64,000 nt of DNA, taken from NCBI RefSeq assembly GCF_021172045.1, contig NZ_CP087164.1:3410001-3474000 (forward strand). Reading direction: 5' to 3'. The position numbers and the translations under genes are program-made. The notes below the pieces were generated by a model, which saw only the letters and a program-made list of their open reading frames with translations, was not told where the DNA came from and made no database searches. This DNA comes from Capillimicrobium parvum. Lineage in GTDB: Bacteria > Actinomycetota > Thermoleophilia > Solirubrobacterales > Solirubrobacteraceae. Below are positions 1 through 9,143 of this stretch, piece by piece (position 1 is the first letter of the stretch; the number at the start of each line of letters is the position of its first letter).

Positions 1-814
1 GCGTGAGCACCCGCGCGAGGTGGCGCTTGTACTCCGGCGTGGCGTTCAGGTCGCTGGGGGGATCGGTCCCCTCGGCGGCGTTCTCGGAGGCGCGGGCGAT
101 CGCGTCGGCGTCGAGCGCGCCGCCGCGCAGCGCATCCTCGACCGCCGTCGCGCGCAGCGGCGTCGAGCCCATGTTCGTGAACGCCACGCGGACGTCCTCG
201 CAGGTGCCGTCGCCGGCGCGCTTGACCAGGGCGCAGACGCCCACCATCGCCCAGTCCTCGGCGCGCCGCGTGAACTTCTCGTAGGCGTGGCCGTAGCCGT
301 CGAGCGCGGGCAGGCGGACCTGCGTGACGATCTCGTTCGGCTCGAGCGCCGTCGTGAGGTAGTCGAGGAAGAGGTCGCCGGCGGCGACCTCGCGCTCGCC
401 CCCCGGGCCGCGGGCCACGACCGCGCCCTCGGCGGCCAGGAGCACCGTCGGCAGGTCCGACGCGGAGTCGCCGTGGGCCAGCGAGCCGCCGATCGTCCCG
501 CGGTTACGCACCTGCTGGTCGGCGATCGTGCCCGCGACCACCGAGGCCAGGCCCATCTCGGGCTTGGCCTGCAGCTCGGCATGGCGCGTGAGCGCGCCGA
601 TCCGCCAGTCGCCGTTGGTCCGGTCGATCCCGCGCAGGTCGGAGACGTGGCGCAGGTCGATGAGCAGCGACGGCACCGCCAGGCGCAGCTTCATGAGCGG
701 GATGAGCGAGTGCCCGCCCGCGAGCAGCTTGGCGTCCTCGCCCCCCTCGCCCAGCAGCCGCAGCGCGTCGTCGAAGGACGCGGGGGCGACGTAGTCGAAC
801 TCCGAGGGGATCAT
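1..814 (-). CDS. coxM: Molybdenum hydroxylase FAD subunit (CoxM/CutM-like), partial
   Basis: This is the FAD-binding medium subunit of a xanthine-oxidase/CO-dehydrogenase-type molybdenum hydroxylase; it passes electrons from the Fe-S subunit to FAD. The reading frame starts at ATG 814 (MIPSEFDY) and is open to the left edge, so about 271 residues are visible. The family is about 285-290 residues, so only the C-terminus is missing. AGGHSLIP near residue 32 and TIGGSLAHGDS near residue 106 are the two FAD-binding motifs. Its ATG overlaps the coxL stop (ATGA), so it is the third gene of a coxS-coxL-coxM operon. The substrate is not fixed by this subunit. Confidence 0.9.
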   Translation of the reverse strand, partial: MIPSEFDYVAPASFDDALRLLGEGGEDAKLLAGGHSLIPLMKLRLAVPSLLIDLRHVSDLRGIDRTNGDWRIGALTRHAELQAKPEMGLASVVAGTIADQQVRNRGTIGGSLAHGDSASDLPTVLLAAEGAVVARGPGGEREVAAGDLFLDYLTTALEPNEIVTQVRLPALDGYGHAYEKFTRRAEDWAMVGVCALVKRAGDGTCEDVRVAFTNMGSTPLRATAVEDALRGGALDADAIARASENAAEGTDPPSDLNATPEYKRHLARVLT

Positions 815-3228
815 CGGACCACCCCTGTCTGGTTGTCGTTGGATGAGGCGTTTGGGCGGGTGGTGCCCCGGGCCTCCTGGATCGCGTTCCACACCCTGAC
901 CGGGGTCAGGGGCATGTCCATGTAGTTGACGCCCAGCGGGCGCACGGCGTCGATGACCGCGTTGAGGATGGCCGGCGTCGCGCCGATCGTCCCGGCCTCG
1001 CCGATGCCCTTGACGCCGAGCGAGTTCACCGGCGAGGGGGTCTCCGTGCGGTCGGTCTCGAACGACGGCACCTCGGCCGCGGTCGGCAGCGCGTAGTCGA
1101 CGAACGTGCCGGTCACGAGCTGTCCGGCCTCGTCGTAGACGACCTGCTCGTAGAGCGCCTGCCCGATCGAGTGCACGACGCCGCCGTGCACCTGACCGTC
1201 GATGAGCATCGGGTTGATCGCCGGGCCGCAGTCGTCGACCGCGACGTAGCGCACGACCTCGACCTTCCCGGTCTCGGCGTCCACGTCGACGATCGCCGCG
1301 TGCGCGCCGAACGGGAAGACGAAGTTGCTCGGGTCGTAGAAGGCGACCTCCTCGAGCCCCGGCTCCATGTTCTCCGGGATGTCCTCGGGGATGTAGGCGA
1401 GGCCCGCGACCTCGGCCAGCGTGAGGCCCTGGTCGGGCTGGCCGCGCACGGCGAACTTCCCGCCGACGACCTCGATGTCCTCGGGGGCCGCCTCGAGCTT
1501 GTGCGCGACGAACGCCTTGGCCTTCTCGACGACCTTCGCCGTCGCCCGGGCGACCGCCTCGCCGCCGACCGCCAGCGTGCGCGACCCGTACGTGTCGAGC
1601 CCGTTGGGGCCGGTGGCGGTGTCGCCGTGGATGATCTCGACCTGCTCGGGATCGACGCCGAGGCGGTCGGCCACGATCTGCGCGAACCCCGTCTCGTGGC
1701 CCTGGCCGTGCGGCGACGTGCCGGTGTAGACGGTCACCGTGCCCGTCAGGTGCACGCGCACGAGCGCCGACTCCCAGCCGCCGGCCTGCAGGCCGAAGCC
1801 GCCCGGGCCGACGACGCGCGACGGCGCCAGGCCGCAGATCTCCGTGTACGTCGAGAAGCCGATGCCGCGGTACGTGCCTTCTCCGCGCAGGCGCTCCTGC
1901 TCGGACCGGAACTCCGCGACGTCGACGTGCTCGAGCAGCTTGGCCAGCGTGCCCTCGTAGTTGCCGGAGTCGTAGACCACGCCGATCGCCGTCTCGTACG
2001 GGAAGGCGTCGGCGGGGATGAAGTTGCGCCGGCGCACGTCGAGCGGGTCGAGCCCCAGCTCGTGCGCGAGCTGGTCGAGCGCGACCTCGATCATGTGCGT
2101 CGCCTCCGGCCGGCCGGCGCCGCGGATCGCGTCGGTGGCGAACTTGTTCGTCATGACGCCGGTGATGTCGGTCTGGACCGCCGGGAAGCGGTAGCAGCCG
2201 CTCATCACGAACGCGCCGAGCGACGGGATCGTCGGCGTCAGCAGCATCATGTACGCACCGAGATCCGCGAGGATCTTCGCGTGGAAGGCGGTGACGGTGC
2301 CGTCGCGCTTGGCGCCCACGCGGACGTCGGCGATCTGGTCGCGCCCGTGATGGGTGACCGCCATCGCCTCCGACCGCGTCTCGCACCACTTGACCGGTCG
2401 GCCGAGCCGGCGCGCGGCCCAGGCGCAGAGGATCTCCTCGCCGTAGATCTGCAGCTTGGAGCCGAACCCGCCGCCGACCTCCGGGGCGATGACGCGGACG
2501 CGCTCCTCGCTGAGGCCGAGGAGGATCGCGAGGAACAGGCGCAGGAAGTGCGGCACCTGCGTCGACGACCACACCGTGATGTGGCCCGCGCGCTCCTCGG
2601 CGAGCACCGCCCGCGGTTCGATCGCCCCGCCGGCCGTGCGGTGGTTGCGGATCCGCCGCTCGATGACGACCTCGGCCTGGTCGAACCCGGCCTGCAGCGC
2701 CTCCTCGCCGACGCCGAGCGACCACTCGTGGACCTTGTTCGACGACAGGTCGGCGTGGACGAGCGTCTCGTCGCGCAGCGCCGCCTCGGGATCGGTGACG
2801 ACGGGCAGCGGCTCGTACTCGACGACGACCTGCTCGGCGGCGTCGACCACGCCGTAGCGGTCCTCGCCGATGACCACGGCGACCGGATCGCCGACGTGGC
2901 AGACCTCGCCACGGGCCAGCGGCCAGTGCTCGGGGACGTTGAGCTCGACGCCGGGCGGCACCCACGCCATCGGCAGCGGGCCCTGCAGGTCGCTCATGTC
3001 CTCGTTCGTGAAGACCGCGACGACGTCGTCGCGCTCCAGCGCGCCCGACGCGTCGACCGACGTGATCTTCGCGTGCGCCTCGGGCGAGCGCACGAACGCC
3101 ACCCAGAGCGTGCCGACCGGCGTCATGTCGTCGACGTACGTCGCGCGGCCCGTGATCAGCCGCGGGTCCTCCTTGCGCTTCATCGAGCGCCCGACGAAGC
3201 CTCCCGGCGCCTGCTCGACCGCGGTCAT
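811..3228 (-). CDS. coxL: Molybdenum hydroxylase large subunit, form II CoxL-like
   Basis: Catalytic molybdopterin-cytosine-dinucleotide subunit of an aerobic CO-dehydrogenase-like hydroxylase, 805 residues. The start MTAVEQAP at 3228 is chosen because it overlaps the coxS stop (ATGA) and gives the normal family length. The active-site loop at residues 367-373 reads AIRGAGR, not the AYRCSFR of true form I CO dehydrogenases, so this is a form II/CODH-like enzyme whose substrate may not be CO. The C-terminal GIGEAG contains the catalytic Glu found in the family. The order S-L-M differs from the M-S-L order of classical form I cox operons. Assignment to the family is firm; CO oxidation is not supported. 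Confidence 0.93.
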   Translation of the reverse strand: MTAVEQAPGGFVGRSMKRKEDPRLITGRATYVDDMTPVGTLWVAFVRSPEAHAKITSVDASGALERDDVVAVFTNEDMSDLQGPLPMAWVPPGVELNVPEHWPLARGEVCHVGDPVAVVIGEDRYGVVDAAEQVVVEYEPLPVVTDPEAALRDETLVHADLSSNKVHEWSLGVGEEALQAGFDQAEVVIERRIRNHRTAGGAIEPRAVLAEERAGHITVWSSTQVPHFLRLFLAILLGLSEERVRVIAPEVGGGFGSKLQIYGEEILCAWAARRLGRPVKWCETRSEAMAVTHHGRDQIADVRVGAKRDGTVTAFHAKILADLGAYMMLLTPTIPSLGAFVMSGCYRFPAVQTDITGVMTNKFATDAIRGAGRPEATHMIEVALDQLAHELGLDPLDVRRRNFIPADAFPYETAIGVVYDSGNYEGTLAKLLEHVDVAEFRSEQERLRGEGTYRGIGFSTYTEICGLAPSRVVGPGGFGLQAGGWESALVRVHLTGTVTVYTGTSPHGQGHETGFAQIVADRLGVDPEQVEIIHGDTATGPNGLDTYGSRTLAVGGEAVARATAKVVEKAKAFVAHKLEAAPEDIEVVGGKFAVRGQPDQGLTLAEVAGLAYIPEDIPENMEPGLEEVAFYDPSNFVFPFGAHAAIVDVDAETGKVEVVRYVAVDDCGPAINPMLIDGQVHGGVVHSIGQALYEQVVYDEAGQLVTGTFVDYALPTAAEVPSFETDRTETPSPVNSLGVKGIGEAGTIGATPAILNAVIDAVRPLGVNYMDMPLTPVRVWNAIQEARGTTRPNASSNDNQTGVVR

Positions 3229-3776
3229 GCGCCGGCCCCCTCCGAGGCCACGGCGCGCCCGACCGCCGCGCCCTCGGGCGTCGGGCCGGGATGGTCGATC
3301 TCGCCGGCGTGCGGGTGCTCGGCCGCGGCCGCGACCGCCTTGACGATGTTGTGGTAGCCGGTGCAGCGGCACAGGTTGCCCTCGAGCCCGGTGCGGATCT
3401 CGGCCTCCGACGGGTGCGGGTTGCGCGCGAGCAGGTCGGCGGCCGACATGATCATCCCCGGCGTGCAGTAGCCGCACTGCAGGCCATGGTGCTCCCAGAA
3501 CGCCTCCTGCAGCGGGTGCAGCTGGTCGCCCTGGGCCAGGCCCTCGATCGTCGTGACCTTCGTGCCGTCGGCCTGGACCGCCAGCACGGTGCAGCTCTTG
3601 ACCGCCTCGCCGTCGAGATGCACGGTGCACGCGCCGCAGTTGCTCGTGTCGCATCCGACGTGCGTCCCGGTCAGGCCGAGCTGGTCGCGCAGGAGGTGCA
3701 CGAGCAGGAGCCGAGGCTCCACGTCGAGCTCGTGGACTCTGCCGTTGACGGACAGGCGGACCGGAACCTTGCTCAC
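3225..3776 (-). CDS. coxS: Molybdenum hydroxylase 2Fe-2S subunit (CoxS-like)
   Basis: Small iron-sulfur subunit of 183 residues that carries electrons from the molybdenum site to FAD. The N-terminal plant-type ferredoxin cluster ligands are C42, C47, C50 and C62; the C-terminal all-helical [2Fe-2S] domain has C101/C104 and the C136-R-C138 pair. The GTG start at 3776 is preceded by a GAGGAGAG ribosome-binding site; the in-frame upstream extension lacks family similarity. It is the first gene of the operon. In the 134-bp upstream gap a weak relative of the window-wide dyad (GTGGGGAACCGACGA, minus strand 3870-3856) lies 40 bp before TCTGAG, too poor to call. Confidence 0.92.
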   Translation of the reverse strand: MSKVPVRLSVNGRVHELDVEPRLLLVHLLRDQLGLTGTHVGCDTSNCGACTVHLDGEAVKSCTVLAVQADGTKVTTIEGLAQGDQLHPLQEAFWEHHGLQCGYCTPGMIMSAADLLARNPHPSEAEIRTGLEGNLCRCTGYHNIVKAVAAAAEHPHAGEIDHPGPTPEGAAVGRAVASEGAGA

Positions 3777-3910
3777 GTCGTCTCTCCTCCTCAGGGCGTC
3801 ACGTCGAACCTCAGACCCGGGACATTCGCAGTCGCCGGGGCGCTGCGCAAGCCGATCGTCGGTTCCCCACGGCGCTGCGCGCCGGCGGTCGCCGGGCGCG
3901 CGGCGGCGGG

Positions 3911-4750
3911 TCAGTGCATCTCCTGGCCGCCGGTGACGTTGATCGCCTCGCCGGTGATGTAGCCCGCGGCCGGCGAGACGAGGAAGCCGACGGCCTGGGC
4001 GATGTCGTCGGGCGTCGCCATGCGGCCGAGCGGGATGGTGCGCAGCACCCGCTTGCGGTACTGCTCCTCGGTGATCCCGGCCATCGCCGAGTAGCGCTCG
4101 TACACCCCGCCCTTCACCGCCAGCAACGGCGTGTCGACCGTGCCCGGGCACACCGCGTTGACCGTGATGGCATGCGGGCCGAGCTCGTGGGCGAGCGACT
4201 GGGTGAAGCCGAGGGCGGCGAACTTCGCGGCGCAGTAGGCCGACAGCAGCGGCAGGCCGGTCTTGGCGGCCTGCGACGCGATCGTGACGATCCGGCCGCC
4301 GTCGCCCTGCTCGATCATCTGCCGCGCCGCCGCGCGCGAGCAGAGGAAGACGCCGGTCGCCATCACGTCGAGGTTCAGCCGCCAGTCGGCCTCGTCGAGC
4401 TCGACGACCGGCGTGAGCCCGACGCCGAGGCCCGCGTTGTTGACGAGCACGTCGAAGCGGCCGAAGCGCTCGACGGCGCCGTCGACGAGCGCCTGGACGT
4501 CGCCGGCCCGCCGCACGTCGCAGGGCAGCGCGTGGACGTCGCCGAGCGCCCCGAGGGCGTCGCGCGCGTCGCGCAGATCGCTCGCTCCGGCCGACTCGTA
4601 GTCGGGGTGCGTGTCGAGCGGGCCGCCGAGGTCGGAGATCACGACCTGCAGCCCGTCGCGCAGCAGCCGGGCGGCGATCGCGCGACCGATCGAGCCCGCT
4701 CGCGCCGCGCCGGTGACCACCGCGACCCGGGGCCCGTCGCCCGGGCTCAT
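3911..4750 (-). CDS. SDR family oxidoreductase
   Basis: NAD(P)-dependent short-chain dehydrogenase of 279 residues. The Rossmann motif is [16 protein letters not shown] near residue 10, NNAG lies near residue 105, and the catalytic S/Y-x3-K set is visible as [25 protein letters not shown]. The ATG overlaps the upstream acyltransferase stop (TGATG), making this the last gene of the nine-gene operon that begins at 12361. It could reduce or oxidise a hydroxy/keto intermediate made by the operon; the sequence does not give the substrate. An insertion after the second beta strand (about residues 40-65, [13 protein letters not shown]) is longer than in most FabG-like SDRs. Confidence 0.88.
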   Translation of the reverse strand: MSPGDGPRVAVVTGAARAGSIGRAIAARLLRDGLQVVISDLGGPLDTHPDYESAGASDLRDARDALGALGDVHALPCDVRRAGDVQALVDGAVERFGRFDVLVNNAGLGVGLTPVVELDEADWRLNLDVMATGVFLCSRAAARQMIEQGDGGRIVTIASQAAKTGLPLLSAYCAAKFAALGFTQSLAHELGPHAITVNAVCPGTVDTPLLAVKGGVYERYSAMAGITEEQYRKRVLRTIPLGRMATPDDIAQAVGFLVSPAAGYITGEAINVTGGQEMH

Positions 4751-6111
4751 CAGCGGTACTGCTCCAGGTCCCAGCTCTCGAGCGACGCCTTCAGGTGCAC
4801 CGCGGCGCGGGTCGCGTACGCGCCGTCGATCGCGCGGTGGTCGAACGTGATCGCCGGGCGCATGACCGGCCGCACGACGACCGCCTCGCCGCCGTCGGGC
4901 AGGTCGACGACCCACGGCCGCCGCGCGATGACGGGCAGCCCGAGGATCGCCACCTGCGGCTGGTTGATGATCGCCATCGCGGAGGCGGCGCCGACCGAGC
5001 CGGGGTTCGAGATCGTGAATGTCCCGGCGCGCATGTCGTCGGGGGTGAGCTTGCGCGCGCGGGCGCGCTCGGCGAGGCCGGCGAAGCGCTCGCCGAGCCC
5101 CTCGACCGTGAGCTGCTCGCAACCGCGCGCCACGGGGACCAGCAGGCCCTGCGGCGTGTCGACCGCGATGCCGAGATTGACCTGGCGCCAGCGGATCATG
5201 CGCTCGACCTCGAACGTCGCGTTGAGGTCGGGGAACTCGCGCAGCGCGGCGCACATCGCGCGGGCGATGAACGGCAGGAACGAGAGCTTGGGCAGGCCCG
5301 CCTCGGCGCGCTCGGCGTTCAGCCGCGCGCGGGCCGCGGTGAGGCGGTGCAGGTCGACGTCGACCTCGGTCGTCATGTGCGCGGCGGTCTGGCGCGAGCG
5401 GATCATGTGCGCGGCGGTGACGCGGCGCAGATGGCTCGTCGCGACGATCTCGTGCGCGACGTCGTCGTAGCCGCGCGGAAGGTCGCCGGCCGCGACCGGG
5501 GCGCCGGGCTGCGGCGCCCCTGGCTGGTCGCGCGCGGCGAGCACGTCGCGCTTGGCGATCCGTCCGCGGCGGCCGGTCCCGGAGACGGTGCCGAGGTCCA
5601 CCCCGAGCTCCTCAGCGAGCCGCCGCGCGACCGGCGAGGCGACGATGCGGCCCGGCGGGCCGGTGCGGTCGAGCGCCTCGTCGGCGGCGGCGACCGGGTC
5701 GAAGGCGGCGGGAGCCGGCGTCGCCGGCGCGGACACGGAGGCGGCGGCCGGCGCGGCGTCGGCGGCCGGCGCGGCGTCGTCACCCGGCGCGGCGTCGTCA
5801 CCCGACGCGGCGTCGTCACCCGACGCGGCGTCGTCACCCGGCGCGGCGTCGGCGTCGTCACCCGGCGCGTCGTCGTCCGTCTCACCGGCGAACCGCAGCA
5901 GCGGCGCGCCGACGGCCACGGTCTCGCCCTCCGCGGCCAGCAGCTCGCCGACGACGCCCGCGATCTCGGCGACGACCTCGGTGTCGACCTTGTCCGTGGA
6001 CACCTCGCAGACGGCCTGGCCCTCCGCGACCGCGTCCCCGACGGCGACATGCCAGGCGGTGACGACGCCCTCCTCGACGGACACGCCCATCTGCGGCATC
6101 CGGACGGTCAC
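4750..6111 (-). CDS. 2-oxoacid dehydrogenase E2 (dihydrolipoyl acyltransferase)
   Basis: E2 core of a pyruvate/branched-chain/acetoin-type dehydrogenase complex, 453 residues. Residues 1-75 form a lipoyl domain with the lipoylated Lys41 in STDKVDTE. A low-complexity Asp/Ala/Pro/Gly linker follows (about 85-130, encoded by an 18-bp tandem repeat). Next is a peripheral-subunit-binding domain ([18 protein letters not shown]) and then the catalytic domain ending in the FDHRAIDG active-site motif near residue 425. The GTG start at 6111 overlaps the E1beta stop (GTGA). No E3 gene lies in the window, so lipoamide dehydrogenase must come from elsewhere. The complex sits in an operon with a cobalamin mutase, which is unusual for housekeeping pyruvate dehydrogenase. 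Confidence 0.92.
   Translation of the reverse strand: MTVRMPQMGVSVEEGVVTAWHVAVGDAVAEGQAVCEVSTDKVDTEVVAEIAGVVGELLAAEGETVAVGAPLLRFAGETDDDAPGDDADAAPGDDAASGDDAASGDDAAPGDDAAPAADAAPAAASVSAPATPAPAAFDPVAAADEALDRTGPPGRIVASPVARRLAEELGVDLGTVSGTGRRGRIAKRDVLAARDQPGAPQPGAPVAAGDLPRGYDDVAHEIVATSHLRRVTAAHMIRSRQTAAHMTTEVDVDLHRLTAARARLNAERAEAGLPKLSFLPFIARAMCAALREFPDLNATFEVERMIRWRQVNLGIAVDTPQGLLVPVARGCEQLTVEGLGERFAGLAERARARKLTPDDMRAGTFTISNPGSVGAASAMAIINQPQVAILGLPVIARRPWVVDLPDGGEAVVVRPVMRPAITFDHRAIDGAYATRAAVHLKASLESWDLEQYR
5771..5866 (-). repeat. 18-bp tandem repeat in the E2 linker
   Basis: Four consecutive 18-bp units (5771, 5789, 5807, 5825) and a fifth of 24 bp (5843-5866) share GCGGCGTCGTCACCCGGC on the plus strand, with single changes to ...CCCGAC. 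On the coding strand they encode repeats of the hexapeptide type [12 protein letters not shown]. This is the flexible linker between the lipoyl and subunit-binding domains; flexible Ala/Pro-rich linkers are normal there, but the acidic Asp-Asp repeat is not the common composition. Unit number may vary between strains by slippage. Confidence 0.85.
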
Positions 6112-7088
6112 AGCGCCCTCAGCTCGCGCGCGGCGCCGGCGATCGCGTCGACGTTCGGGATGACGAGCTGCTCGAGCTCCGGGTCCTGCGGGATCGGCGT
6201 GTCGAGTGCGCCGAGCCGCCACACCGGCGCGTCGAGCGCGAAGAACGCCCGCTCGGAGATCTGCGCCGCGATCTCCGCGCCCGCCCCCGCGGTCCGTACC
6301 GCCTCGTGCACGACGAGCGCCCGTCCCGTCCGCTCGACCGAGGCCAGGATCGTCTCCATGTCGAGCGGCACGAGCGTGCGGGGGTCGATCACCTCGAGCT
6401 CGATGCCCTCCGCGGCAAGCGCCTGCGCCGCCTCCAGTGCCCGCCCCACCATCAGCCCGGTGGCGACCACGGTGAGGTCCGCTCCCGGGCGCACCACCGC
6501 CGCCTGCCCGAACGGCACGAGCACGTCGTCGCCGTCGGGTACCTCGCCCTTGACCCGGTACAGGCCCTTGTGCTCGAAGAACAGCACGGGATCGCGGTCG
6601 CGGATCGCCGTCTTCAGCAGCCCCTTGGCGTCCGCCGGCGTGGCCGGCAGCACGACCTTGAGCCCCGGCACGTGCATGCCGAACGCCTCCAGCGACTGCG
6701 AGTGCTCGGCTCCCGCCCCGCCGACCAGCCCGGTCGGCAGGCGCAGCGTCACGGGCATCTCGAACGCCCCGCCGTGCATGTAGCGCCATTTCGCGAGCTT
6801 GTGGAAGACCTCGTCGCCGGCCGTGAACAGGAAGTCCGCGAACTGCAGCTCGACGACCGGGATCGTCCCCGCCAGCGCCGCGCCCGCCGCGCCGCCGACG
6901 ATGAACGTCTCGTTGATCGTCGTGTCGCGCACGCGCAGCGCGCCGAACTCCTCCATCAGCCCGCGCGTGACGCCGAAGACGCCGCCCATGCGCCCGACGT
7001 CCTGCCCCATCATCCACACGCGCTCGTCGCGGCGCATCTCCTCGGCGAGCGCCGCGTTGATCGCCCGGGCGTAGCTCAGCGCCGCCAT
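6108..7088 (-). CDS. 2-oxoacid dehydrogenase E1 beta subunit
   Basis: Beta chain of the thiamine-diphosphate-dependent E1 component, 326 residues, the usual length. It has the transketolase pyrimidine-binding region (SYARAINAALAEEM at the start, GGAAGAALAGTIPVVELQFADF near residue 65) and a transketolase C-terminal domain with VIDPRTLVPLD. It pairs with the E1alpha gene immediately upstream (TGATG overlap). Sequence style is closer to acetoin/branched-chain E1beta than to the single-chain E1 of actinobacterial pyruvate dehydrogenase. The substrate is not deducible. Confidence 0.92.
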   Translation of the reverse strand: MAALSYARAINAALAEEMRRDERVWMMGQDVGRMGGVFGVTRGLMEEFGALRVRDTTINETFIVGGAAGAALAGTIPVVELQFADFLFTAGDEVFHKLAKWRYMHGGAFEMPVTLRLPTGLVGGAGAEHSQSLEAFGMHVPGLKVVLPATPADAKGLLKTAIRDRDPVLFFEHKGLYRVKGEVPDGDDVLVPFGQAAVVRPGADLTVVATGLMVGRALEAAQALAAEGIELEVIDPRTLVPLDMETILASVERTGRALVVHEAVRTAGAGAEIAAQISERAFFALDAPVWRLGALDTPIPQDPELEQLVIPNVDAIAGAARELRAL

Positions 7089-8062
7089 CACCCGTCCGCC
7101 CACACGTCGCGCAGCACCACGGACGGGTCGGGCCGCTCCGCCGCGAGCGCGCGGTCGAACGCCTCCTCCACCTCGGCGCGGGCGCCCTCGTCGAGCGCGT
7201 CCGCGCGCCCGTCGTCGCCGAGCAGCGCGCGCAGCTTCGGCACCGGGTCGTCGGGGATCTCGTCGGGGTTGGTGAGATCGTCGCGGTACGGCTGGCGGTC
7301 GCCCTCGAAGTGCCCGCGTATGCGCAGCGTCTTGGCCTCGACGAGCGTCGGCCCCTCCCCGGCCCGTGCGCGGGCCACCGCCTCGTGCGCCGCGGCGAAC
7401 ACCGCCAGCGGATCCTGCCCGTTGACCACGACCCCCGGCACGCCGTAGGCCGCGGCGCGGTCGGCGATGTCGCGGGTCGGGCTCTGCTCGGCGATCGGCG
7501 CCGAGATCGCCCAGCCGTTGTTCTCGCAGACCCAGACGAGCGGCAGCTTCCACACCGCGGCCTGCAGGCCCGCCTCGTGGAACGTCCCCCGCGCCGCCGC
7601 GCCGTCGCCGAAGAACACGACGGTGACGCGGCCGTCGCCCAGCAGCTGCGACGCCACCGCCGTCCCCGCGCCGAGGACGAAGTTCGACCCGAGCGTTCCG
7701 CCCTGCCCCATCACGCCGAGCTCGGGATCGGCGAAGTGCACGGTGCCGCCGCCCTTGCCCCGCGTCGACCCGGTCACCCGCCCGAGCAGGTCGCCGAACA
7801 GCAGGTCGAGCGACATGCCCTTCGCGTACGCGTAGCCGAGCCCGCGGTGCGCGTAGAACAGCCGGTCGCGCGGCTCCATCGCCGCGACGGCGGCCGCCTG
7901 CAGACCCTCCTGGCCGATCCCGGGATGCCAGAACCCGCCGAAGCCCACCTCCTCGACGTGCCGGCGCAGCCGCAGCTCGGCGGCGCGGATCGTCACGACC
8001 TGGCGGTAGAGCTCGACGAGCCCGGCGTGATCCAGGCCGTCGGGGAGCGTGGCCGTCGTCAC
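7088..8062 (-). CDS. 2-oxoacid dehydrogenase E1 alpha subunit (AcoA/PdhA-like)
   Basis: Alpha chain of a heterotetrameric E1, 324 residues. The thiamine-diphosphate motif starts with GDG at residues 152-154 and ends with the NN pair at 181-182. The family block WHPGIGQEGLQAA appears near residue 45 and GKGGGTVHFADP near 103. The serine-rich regulatory loop of eukaryotic E1 is absent. The ATG overlaps the upstream nitroreductase stop by four bases. The substrate may be a 2-oxo acid or an alpha-diketone/acyloin made by the other enzymes of this operon; acetoin-type complexes have this gene order (E1alpha, E1beta, E2). Confidence 0.92.
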   Translation of the reverse strand: MTTATLPDGLDHAGLVELYRQVVTIRAAELRLRRHVEEVGFGGFWHPGIGQEGLQAAAVAAMEPRDRLFYAHRGLGYAYAKGMSLDLLFGDLLGRVTGSTRGKGGGTVHFADPELGVMGQGGTLGSNFVLGAGTAVASQLLGDGRVTVVFFGDGAAARGTFHEAGLQAAVWKLPLVWVCENNGWAISAPIAEQSPTRDIADRAAAYGVPGVVVNGQDPLAVFAAAHEAVARARAGEGPTLVEAKTLRIRGHFEGDRQPYRDDLTNPDEIPDDPVPKLRALLGDDGRADALDEGARAEVEEAFDRALAAERPDPSVVLRDVWADG

Positions 8063-8724
8063 GGCGCGTGCACCTCCAGCGGCGCGCCGAAGCGCTCGGA
8101 GAAGAGCAGCTCGCCGACCGGCAGCCGCGTCAGCCGGCGCGGGAACGGCCGCTCGGGATAGCCGACGACGACCTGGCAGGCGCTGACGAACTCGTCAGGG
8201 ATCCCGAGCAGCGCGCGAACCCGCTCGTCGTACGCCCCGCACAGCAGCGTCGTCATCGCCGTGGCCACGCCCTGCTCGCGCAGCGCGAGCAGGAGGTTCT
8301 GCACCGTCGGATACACGGACGCGCCGCCGACGATGCTCAACCGGTCCAGTCCCGTGTCCGTGGCGAAAAGATCGGAGAGCCGCGCGCACACCACCACGAT
8401 CGCCGGATGCTCGCCGTAGGCAAGCGCGAACCTGTTGGCCTCTTCGAGCATCCGCGCCGCGCGCTCGCCGCCCACGCGGTGCCCGCCCTGACCCCCCGCG
8501 CGGGCACGCTCGTAGTACGCGAGCCACGGTTCGCGGTACCACTCCCCGAGCTGCCGGCGGGCCCGGGCGTCGCGCACGACGACGTACCGCACCGGCTGGC
8601 GATTGCCGCCGGACGCCGCGAACCGCGCCGCGTCCACCGCCCGCGCCAGCACCTCGTCGGGCACCGGCTCGGGCCGGAACCGCCGGCACGTGCCGAGCGT
8701 CGTCATCGCTTCGCGCAGCTCCAT
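8059..8724 (-). CDS. Nitroreductase-family flavoprotein
   Basis: FMN-binding nitroreductase-fold protein of 221 residues. The N-terminal block (CRRFRPEPVPDEVL, then AARFAASGGNRQPVRYVVV) is the family FMN-phosphate/substrate region, and the C-terminal VVVGYPERPFPRR is the usual end. It is embedded between the B12-binding subunit and E1alpha with overlaps of one and four bases, so it is co-translated with the mutase. Its role is unclear: it might act as a flavin-dependent enoyl/keto reductase on a CoA intermediate, or support cobalamin. Neither can be read from the sequence. Confidence 0.85.
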   Translation of the reverse strand: MELREAMTTLGTCRRFRPEPVPDEVLARAVDAARFAASGGNRQPVRYVVVRDARARRQLGEWYREPWLAYYERARAGGQGGHRVGGERAARMLEEANRFALAYGEHPAIVVVCARLSDLFATDTGLDRLSIVGGASVYPTVQNLLLALREQGVATAMTTLLCGAYDERVRALLGIPDEFVSACQVVVGYPERPFPRRLTRLPVGELLFSERFGAPLEVHAP

Positions 8725-9143
8725 CAGCGCGCCCCCTGGCGTTGGCGGGCGAGCCGCCGGAACGCGTCGACGATCTCGTCGCGCTCCGCGCTCGCCAGCA
8801 CGGCGGCATCGATGCCCTTGGCCAGCACCTCGTCGCGGTCCGAGGCGGTGACGACCGATCCGCCGACCACCACCGGCACCGGCGGCGACAGGTCATGCAG
8901 CATCTCGGCCAGCTCCTGGGCGTAGTAGAGGAACTCCCACGAATGGCAGGAGATTCCGACGACGTCGGCGTCCTCGTCGGAGGCGATCGCCGCCACCGTC
9001 GCGGGCAGGTTGAACCGGCCCGCGTAGATGACCTCGAAGCCGGCGTCGCGCAGGAGCGCCGCGACCGCGAGCGCCCCCGCCTCGTGCTGGTCGAGCCCCA
9101 GCACCGTGACGACCGCGCGGATCGGCGGCCCCGGGTCGCTCAC
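8724..9143 (-). CDS. Cobalamin-binding subunit of acyl-CoA mutase
   Basis: Stand-alone B12-binding domain of 139 residues, equivalent to the C-terminal domain of methylmalonyl-CoA mutase or the small subunit of isobutyryl-CoA mutase. The DxHxxG cobalt-ligand motif is D18-Q-H20-E-A-G23; VGISCHS and VVVGGSVV provide the remaining nucleotide-loop contacts. The GTG start at 9143 overlaps the stop of the large-chain gene (GTGA). It should bind adenosylcobalamin in the base-off/His-on mode and assemble with the product of 9140-10624. Confidence 0.93.
   Translation of the reverse strand: MSDPGPPIRAVVTVLGLDQHEAGALAVAALLRDAGFEVIYAGRFNLPATVAAIASDEDADVVGISCHSWEFLYYAQELAEMLHDLSPPVPVVVGGSVVTASDRDEVLAKGIDAAVLASAERDEIVDAFRRLARQRQGAR

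Noticed and set aside
1171-3357. Long plus-strand frame opposite coxL and coxS, and many similar long antisense frames elsewhere
   Set aside because: High GC removes stop codons in shadow frames; their translations are Arg/Ala/Pro/Asp-rich without domains, while the opposite strand encodes clear enzymes.
3777-3910. Regulon site upstream of coxS
   Set aside because: GTGGGGAACCGACGA with TCTGAG at 40 bp is a weak match on both parts.
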